From positions 1-15,394 of the forward strand of contig JBDKKW010000019.1 in the NCBI GenBank assembly GCA_039795895.1: 15,394 bases of DNA, written 5' to 3'. This DNA is from JBBTSQ01 sp039795895 (GTDB lineage Bacteria; Patescibacteriota; Minisyncoccia; Phycocordibacterales; JBAYGS01). The notes under the pieces are model-generated. The model did not search any database and was not told the DNA's origin. It saw nothing but the letters and a program-made list of their open reading frames with translations. Of the stretch, positions 12,313 through 15,394 are shown piece by piece; within the stretch, counting starts at the first letter, position 1, and the number at the start of each line of letters is the position of its first letter. Made by a program: the position numbers and the translations under genes.

Positions 12313-12356
12313 ACGACAACTTTCTCTTTAATGAACAAGTGTGATTTGAGGCACAC
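12309..12356 (-). CDS. 15-codon leader ORF overlapping the start of the orphan gene
   Basis: A GTG at 12356 stands 4 nt after AGGAGG (12366-12361) and opens 15 codons (MCLKSHLFIKEKVVV) that end in TGA sharing bases with the downstream ATG. This arrangement is typical of translational coupling. A 5-bp hairpin (GTGTG/CACAC) covers its first codons. The Shine-Dalgarno sequence is too far (about 48 nt) to serve the ATG at 12312 directly, which supports the mini-ORF being translated. Confidence 0.45.
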   Translation of the reverse strand: MCLKSHLFIKEKVVV

Positions 12357-12433
12357 AACACCTCCTGATTCCAAAGTCACAAAGTGACCCAGAACGACTC
12401 GCCCATACAGGCAAGAATTACCATCCGAATACT

Positions 12434-12462
12434 ATTATATGCATATATAGTATATTTGTCAA
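12434..12462 (-). promoter_or_regulatory. Full-consensus promoter with an operator-like dyad
   Basis: On the minus strand TTGACA (12462-12457), exactly 17 bp, and TATAAT (12439-12434): a perfect sigma70 consensus. The spacer and -10 are covered by a near-palindrome (ACTA-t-TATATGCATATA-TAGT, 12431-12451) that could bind a repressor. The predicted start near 12427 gives a leader of about 115 nt. Confidence 0.75.
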
Positions 12463-12468
12463 ACATAC

Positions 12469-12505
12469 TGAGCCGTTTTTTGGAGCTTGGCCAAAAAACG
12501 GCTCA
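12469..12505. repeat. 15-bp inverted repeat between divergent promoters
   Basis: TGAGCCG-T6-GG (12469-12483) is mirrored by 12491-12505 around a 7-nt loop. The T- and A-runs are inside the stem and no T-run follows, so it is not a standard terminator. It separates the orphan-gene promoter from the yqeY promoter. Confidence 0.6.
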
Positions 12506-12558
12506 AACTCAGTACTTACTAGAAATTAGGGTTTAGAAATTTTTCTGTCTCTGTTCTG

Positions 12559-12587
12559 TTGTCTGTTGTCTAATCTTGAGCTATACT
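12559..12587 (+). promoter_or_regulatory. Promoter of yqeY, leaderless mRNA
   Basis: TTGTCT (12559-12564), 17-bp spacer, TATACT (12582-12587). Seven nt past the -10 is 12594, the A of the ATG. Confidence 0.7.
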
Positions 12588-12593
12588 TCCCCT

Positions 12594-13058
12594 ATGTCTC
12601 TCCACAACGAAATCTCGGGAAAAATCAAAGAAGCGATGATCAAGAAAGATGCGGTACGTTTGGGCGTACTCCGCAATCTGCTCGCCTCATTTATGAACGA
12701 ATCGATCGCTATCGTCCAAAAGACCAAGAAACCGCAAGAATTTTTAACTGATGAAGAAGCACTCACTGTCGTGCGCCGATTGGTAAAGCAACGTAAAGAC
12801 TCTATCGACCAATTCACCAAAGGCGGTCGCGCTGATCTCGCCGAAAGTGAACAAGCTGAGCTCGCTATCCTCGAGACCTTCCTCCCCGCTCAGATGTCAC
12901 GCGATGCAATCTTGAAAATCGCCACTGCAAAGAAAGCAGAACTCGGCATTATTGACAAAGCAAAGCTTGGACAATTTGTCGGTGGACTTATGAAAGACCT
13001 TAAAGGCAAAGCTGATGGCGCGATGGTCAAAGAAGTAGCCGAAAGCTTGTTTGCATAA
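12594..13058 (+). CDS. GatB/YqeY domain protein
   Basis: This 154-residue protein belongs to the YqeY family, free-standing relatives of the tRNA-binding tail domain of GatB, the Asp/Glu-tRNA amidotransferase subunit. Family features are the N-terminal helix (SLHNEISGKIKEAMIKKD), AVRLGVLRNLLASF, a charged middle helix (VVRRLVKQRKDSIDQF), AILETFLPAQMS and the C-terminal GGLMKDLKGKADGAMVKEV. The molecular role is unsettled; tRNA binding is inferred from homology. The TTG 18 nt upstream is rejected as a start because it precedes the -10 box. It is the first gene of a likely operon with the next two small genes. Confidence 0.93.
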   Translation: MSLHNEISGKIKEAMIKKDAVRLGVLRNLLASFMNESIAIVQKTKKPQEFLTDEEALTVVRRLVKQRKDSIDQFTKGGRADLAESEQAELAILETFLPAQMSRDAILKIATAKKAELGIIDKAKLGQFVGGLMKDLKGKADGAMVKEVAESLFA

Positions 13059-13069
13059 TATACACCGCG

Positions 13070-13351
13070 ATGTCTCCTTCTTCAGAAAACTGGTTTGACA
13101 TCATGAGGCAGGCGACTGCTGGAGACCCCGAGGCACAAAAGCTCGCACACGAAGAAGAACTCAATATTATTGCTGGAGACGCAGGCGTTCCTGTAGATGA
13201 TTTGAAATTGGCTGAAGAGATTCTTGCACCAAAAAAGAAAGATGGTCCACTTCCTCGAGAAAGTCACTGGCATGGAGCAGTGGAAGCAAGTGAAGAAGAG
13301 CGACTTGAGCGCTGGTACCAGGAACGACAGCATCCCGACGGACAAAAATAG
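13070..13351 (+). CDS. Unknown 93-residue acidic protein, in operon with yqeY
   Basis: I do not recognise the family. The protein is hydrophilic and strongly acidic and is predicted mostly helical, with no membrane segment and no Cys. Trp, His and Glu cluster in the second half (ESHWHGAVEASEEERLERWY). It starts 11 nt after the yqeY stop without a promoter between, so the two are probably co-transcribed. No Shine-Dalgarno sequence is apparent. Confidence 0.65.
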   Translation: MSPSSENWFDIMRQATAGDPEAQKLAHEEELNIIAGDAGVPVDDLKLAEEILAPKKKDGPLPRESHWHGAVEASEEERLERWYQERQHPDGQK

Positions 13352-13369
13352 TTTTCCCCACGAAGACTT

Positions 13370-13615
13370 GTGCAGAAAAATAAAGAGCGTACCATTGTAA
13401 ATGGAAATGCAGTCAACGACAGATTAATGCACCTTATGGTAACTCAAAACTCTGCCTTCTGTGCTGGTCCCATCTCCATCGGACACATTCTCGCAAGGAC
13501 CCTGCGTCTGCGTCGAGGCAATACCGCACCACGGCAAGATCGAGTCAAAGTCGTCGTCAAAAGCAAACGTTGGCGTCTGTGGCCGAAACGGGCCAAGCGC
13601 CCGAGCTTCCACTGA
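13370..13615 (+). CDS. Small basic protein, unknown function
   Basis: An 81-codon frame opens with GTG at 13370, 18 nt after the previous stop, and ends 6 nt before a very strong terminator. Alternative ATG starts exist at residues 20 and 23, so the N-terminus is unsure. The second half is very rich in Arg and Lys (ILARTLRLRRGN, then KVVVKSKRWRLWPKRAKR), as in nucleic-acid-binding proteins. Shorter frames overlap on the other strand. Position before the terminator and continuity with the yqeY unit favour this one. Confidence 0.45.
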   Translation: MQKNKERTIVNGNAVNDRLMHLMVTQNSAFCAGPISIGHILARTLRLRRGNTAPRQDRVKVVVKSKRWRLWPKRAKRPSFH

Positions 13616-13621
13616 TCAATT

Positions 13622-13656
13622 AAAGCCCCGTCTCGCGAAGCGAGACGGGGCTTTTC
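13622..13656 (+). terminator. Strong terminator of the yqeY operon
   Basis: A 15-bp stem (AAAGCCCCGTCTCGC at 13622-13636 with its complement at 13640-13654), GAA loop, T-run. Confidence 0.92.
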
Positions 13657-13671
13657 CATTTGCATCGTTGA

Positions 13672-13700
13672 TTGACACAAAAGCTACTCAATAGTAGTGT
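13672..13700 (+). promoter_or_regulatory. Candidate promoter of the 197-residue gene
   Basis: A perfect TTGACA (13672-13677) with a 17-bp spacer and a poor -10 (TAGTGT, 13695-13700). Predicted leader about 32 nt. Confidence 0.45.
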
Positions 13701-13738
13701 TCCCAATGGAAACAGAACCCTAAAAAGAAAGGTGGTAT

Positions 13739-14332
13739 ATGCCAAGTACAGTTATCAAAAGTGATGAATTTATGGCGTGGTGGAATGCGAAAGAATTTCC
13801 ACAAACAGCAGACCCAATTACTGTCCACGGAGATCTCACAATCAAGGGCACGGAGATTCTACCGAAAAAAGCTCTCCACCTCGAGAATATGACTTTTACC
13901 GGAAGTGTGCGCATTACCGACTATGCTTTCGAAAAAAGCTCACTCGTTATTCACGACTGTCATTTTTTCGAATCGCTCAAGTTTGACGATGTAAAGACAG
14001 ATCACTTTTCAATCGCCAAAATTAAGGCGAGACACCTTGTTTTCTGGCGTTGTGTAGCCGAGACAACAGTGATCAACAGGGCTGAAATCGAATCCGCATT
14101 GGATATTTCTGGTCTTCGCCTGAGCAAAGATATTGTTCTTGGGGAGATTAAGGTCGAGCGACTCGAACTCTTCAATCCTCGAGTGTTCCACATCTTCAAT
14201 GCCGAGCATGCAGTGACCAACGATACTGTGTTTGCTCGTCAATTTGAGCTCGCAAGAATCCCTGTTTTTGTAAGCACCGAAGCAGTGCGTGAATGGCTGT
14301 ATCCCACCAGACACCGCGAGGTGGAGTGCTAG
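13739..14332 (+). CDS. Unknown 197-residue protein, possible beta-helix
   Basis: I do not recognise the family. After a helical start (SDEFMAWWNAKEF), residues about 27-155 show repeating short strands of the form h-x-h separated by turns: DLTIKG, LHLENMTF, SVRITDYAF, SLVIHDCHF, SLKFDDV, HLVFWRC, LDISGL, VERLELF. This suggests a right-handed beta-helix or similar solenoid, like pentapeptide-repeat or polymer-forming proteins, though the repeat is irregular. There is no signal peptide, so it is probably cytoplasmic. Unlike most genes here, it has a recognisable Shine-Dalgarno sequence (AAAGGTGG, 5 nt or so before the ATG). A terminator follows. It is monocistronic. Confidence 0.75.
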   Translation: MPSTVIKSDEFMAWWNAKEFPQTADPITVHGDLTIKGTEILPKKALHLENMTFTGSVRITDYAFEKSSLVIHDCHFFESLKFDDVKTDHFSIAKIKARHLVFWRCVAETTVINRAEIESALDISGLRLSKDIVLGEIKVERLELFNPRVFHIFNAEHAVTNDTVFARQFELARIPVFVSTEAVREWLYPTRHREVEC

Positions 14333-14337
14333 CCCTT

Positions 14338-14367
14338 AAGCAGAGAGCAACCCTCTCTGCTTTTTTC
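14338..14367 (+). terminator. Terminator of the 197-residue gene
   Basis: A 10-bp stem (AAGCAGAGAG at 14338-14347 with CTCTCTGCTT at 14353-14362), 5-nt loop, T-run. Confidence 0.9.
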
Positions 14368-14381
14368 TTTTAATAACAAAT

Positions 14382-14924
14382 CTAGTAAAACCACGGAACA
14401 ACTCCCGTCTTCTTTTTGTAGTCCACAAACGTCTGACCAAATCGCTGTTCGAGAAACACATCCTCTTTTTTGATTACATGTGCAATAAAGATAGCGACGG
14501 GAATCATAAGTAGTGCCAGCCAGTAATTGAGCTGGAGATACAAACCAATACCCACCAAAATCGCTCCCGCATAATACGGATGACGAGTAAACCTATATGG
14601 TCCACCGGTAAAAAGTGTCTCACCAGAATCATCACCCATAAATCCCCAATCTTTGTTTCGAGAAAATCGTGTCCACACCATAAAGAAAAGTCCCTTGATA
14701 GAAAACAAGACCCCGATGACATACAGCGCGGGGAAAGTTTTCGTCGGAATCACCTTAAGCAACAAAAGCGCTGGTACAACAAAACAAATTGCGACTTCGA
14801 TTAGCTTCCTACCCCAATAGATGAACGAGGTAACTTTTCTACGGTCTCGTTTGCCATTGAAAATAGTAAAACTATTGCGGAGAACGACAAATACGACGAG
14901 GATAAGTAGTGAAAGAAATTTCAT
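14382..14924 (-). CDS. Isoprenylcysteine carboxyl-/phospholipid-methyltransferase-like membrane protein
   Basis: This 180-residue integral membrane protein has about five hydrophobic segments (3-20, 38-58, 64-84, 118-133, 134-150). The signature block is near the C-terminus: GPYRFTRHPYYAG (108-120), followed by acidic residues in KKEDVFLEQRFG (152-163) and Tyr/Lys then PWFY. This is the SAM-binding motif of the ICMT/PEMT family (RHPxYxG plus E-x4-FG-x2-Y). Family members methylate isoprenylcysteine or membrane lipids; the bacterial substrate cannot be told from sequence. ATG 14924 is supported by a -10 box ending 6 nt upstream. The longer open frame to 15122 overlaps the next gene and contains that promoter. 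Confidence 0.85.
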   Translation of the reverse strand: MKFLSLLILVVFVVLRNSFTIFNGKRDRRKVTSFIYWGRKLIEVAICFVVPALLLLKVIPTKTFPALYVIGVLFSIKGLFFMVWTRFSRNKDWGFMGDDSGETLFTGGPYRFTRHPYYAGAILVGIGLYLQLNYWLALLMIPVAIFIAHVIKKEDVFLEQRFGQTFVDYKKKTGVVPWFY

Positions 14925-14930
14925 ATAGAC

Positions 14931-14939
14931 AGTATAACA
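14931..14939 (-). promoter_or_regulatory. Extended -10 promoter of the methyltransferase gene, leaderless
   Basis: TG-T-TATACT (14939-14931) places the mRNA start on the ATG at 14924. It directly abuts the U-run of the upstream gene's terminator. Confidence 0.65.
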
Positions 14940-14967
14940 AAAAAAAGCCCCGCATTTCTGCAGGGCT
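14937..14967 (-). terminator. Terminator of the HD-GYP-like gene
   Basis: AGCCC (14967-14963) pairs with GGGCT (14950-14946), continued by GCA/TGC after one mismatch, then eight U on the minus strand. The U-run runs into the next promoter. Confidence 0.75.
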
Positions 14968-14976
14968 CGAAACTCT

Positions 14977-15394
14977 TCATTGTGTCTCACTGTACGTATA
15001 GGTCGTGAAGACAGATGCGTCATACAGCTCTTGCACCAACACACGCTGATCGGGATTGTGTTCGAGCATTTTCTCCCTGATCCACTCGCCCACCGGACCG
15101 TCCACCGGAGTGTACTTTTCATTCACTCGATGAAAAGCATCGAAGCCATCTGCGAGTGCAAGGAGACGTCCATAAAACTGAATCATCACCCGTGTGCCCT
15201 GACTATACTCGTGGAGCAAAGCGGGCATATCAGCGGGATAACCATTGTGCTGAAAACGATGATGCCACAATATGACCTCCGCACTAAAATCGAACTGACC
15301 ACGGATGAGACGATAGCCGTCCATCACGTGATGCATGATCTCAGCCGTATCAGCCGGACCCCAACCAGAAGTCTTCTTCAGCGTCTCAGGTTTG
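14977..15394 (-). CDS. HD-GYP-like domain protein (5' end cut by window edge)
   Basis: About 139 residues of the C-terminal part are visible; the frame is open to the right edge, so the start lies outside. Visible motifs match the second half of an HD-GYP domain: a KPETLKKTSGWGPADTAEI helix, MHHVMDGYRLI with a metal-ligand-type His, and AEVILWHHRFQHNGYP, the equivalent of the family's HHE-x2-DGSGYP, with HNGYP here. A helical region follows (YSQGTRVMIQFYGRLLALADGFDAFH). HD-GYP proteins are metal-dependent phosphohydrolases, often c-di-GMP phosphodiesterases. The HD motif itself is outside the window, and the changed DGSGYP motif makes c-di-GMP activity uncertain. Confidence 0.75.
   Translation of the reverse strand, partial: KPETLKKTSGWGPADTAEIMHHVMDGYRLIRGQFDFSAEVILWHHRFQHNGYPADMPALLHEYSQGTRVMIQFYGRLLALADGFDAFHRVNEKYTPVDGPVGEWIREKMLEHNPDQRVLVQELYDASVFTTYTYSETQ

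Noticed and set aside
11938..12387. 149-codon plus-strand frame opposite the 111-residue orphan gene
   Set aside because: It runs through a terminator, the leader ORF and the Shine-Dalgarno region of the minus-strand gene and has no protein-like pattern.
13424..13680. Minus-strand frames of 62 and 78 codons opposite the small basic gene
   Set aside because: They have no start signals, and one runs through the strong terminator hairpin.
1..15394. CRISPR array, tRNA, rRNA or transposase gene
   Set aside because: No regularly spaced direct repeats, tRNA cloverleaf with T-loop, rRNA segment or transposase-like frame was seen.

Overview
The window looks like ordinary chromosome from a Patescibacteria (CPR) bacterium, most likely of the Parcubacteria group. 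This is inferred from the protein families: a bL27/bL9/bL21 set, a CtpA-like S41 peptidase, a CorA-like transporter, RmuC, a YqeY protein, and a membrane-anchored protein with a one-cysteine Ada-like tail of a type I associate with CPR genomes. Genes are small, spacers are short, and many small proteins are unrecognised. UGA is a stop codon (recR and two others end in TGA), which argues against the code-25 lineages Gracilibacteria and Absconditabacteria.

Layout, left to right. 1-458 (-): 5' part of a secreted lytic-transglycosylase-like gene with a consensus promoter. 830-1270 (-): Ada-like membrane protein, divergent from rpmA (1340-1618, +). rpmA converges on rplI (1746-2189, -) across a two-way terminator. 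2343-2534 and 2651-2989 (+): two small orphan genes, each with its own promoter and terminator. 3111-3242: folded non-coding element. 3256-4497 (-): S41 peptidase. 4615-4831 (-): candidate small RNA gene. 4923-5843 (+): CorA-like transporter. 5938-6049: four-way-junction element. Then cysS (6100-7455), dnaB (7549-8955), an inverted-repeat leader with a mini-ORF, and recR (9156-9773), all +. 9782-9918: palindromic repeat element. rplU (9963-10280, -). 10341-10661 (-): second candidate RNA gene. rmuC (10768-11886, -). 11977-12312 (-): orphan gene with an elaborate leader. yqeY (12594-13058, +) is followed by two small genes up to a strong terminator. 13739-14332 (+): possible beta-helix protein. 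14382-14924 (-): isoprenylcysteine-methyltransferase-like membrane protein. 14977 to the right edge (-): HD-GYP-like domain protein.

Themes. The coding genes are mostly housekeeping: translation (L27, L9, L21, CysRS, YqeY), replication and repair (DnaB, RecR, RmuC), and envelope (transglycosylase, CtpA, CorA, methyltransferase). Two things in the non-coding DNA deserve attention. First, at least six genes (corA-like, cysS, rplU, rmuC, yqeY, the methyltransferase) carry a TATAAT or TATACT box only 6-8 nt before the ATG, which predicts leaderless mRNAs. Second, nearly every larger spacer holds a different, strongly self-complementary element. Two of these have their own promoter and intrinsic terminator and look like independent RNA genes. 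One buries the recR start codon in a long stem. I could not match any of them to a known RNA family by eye.
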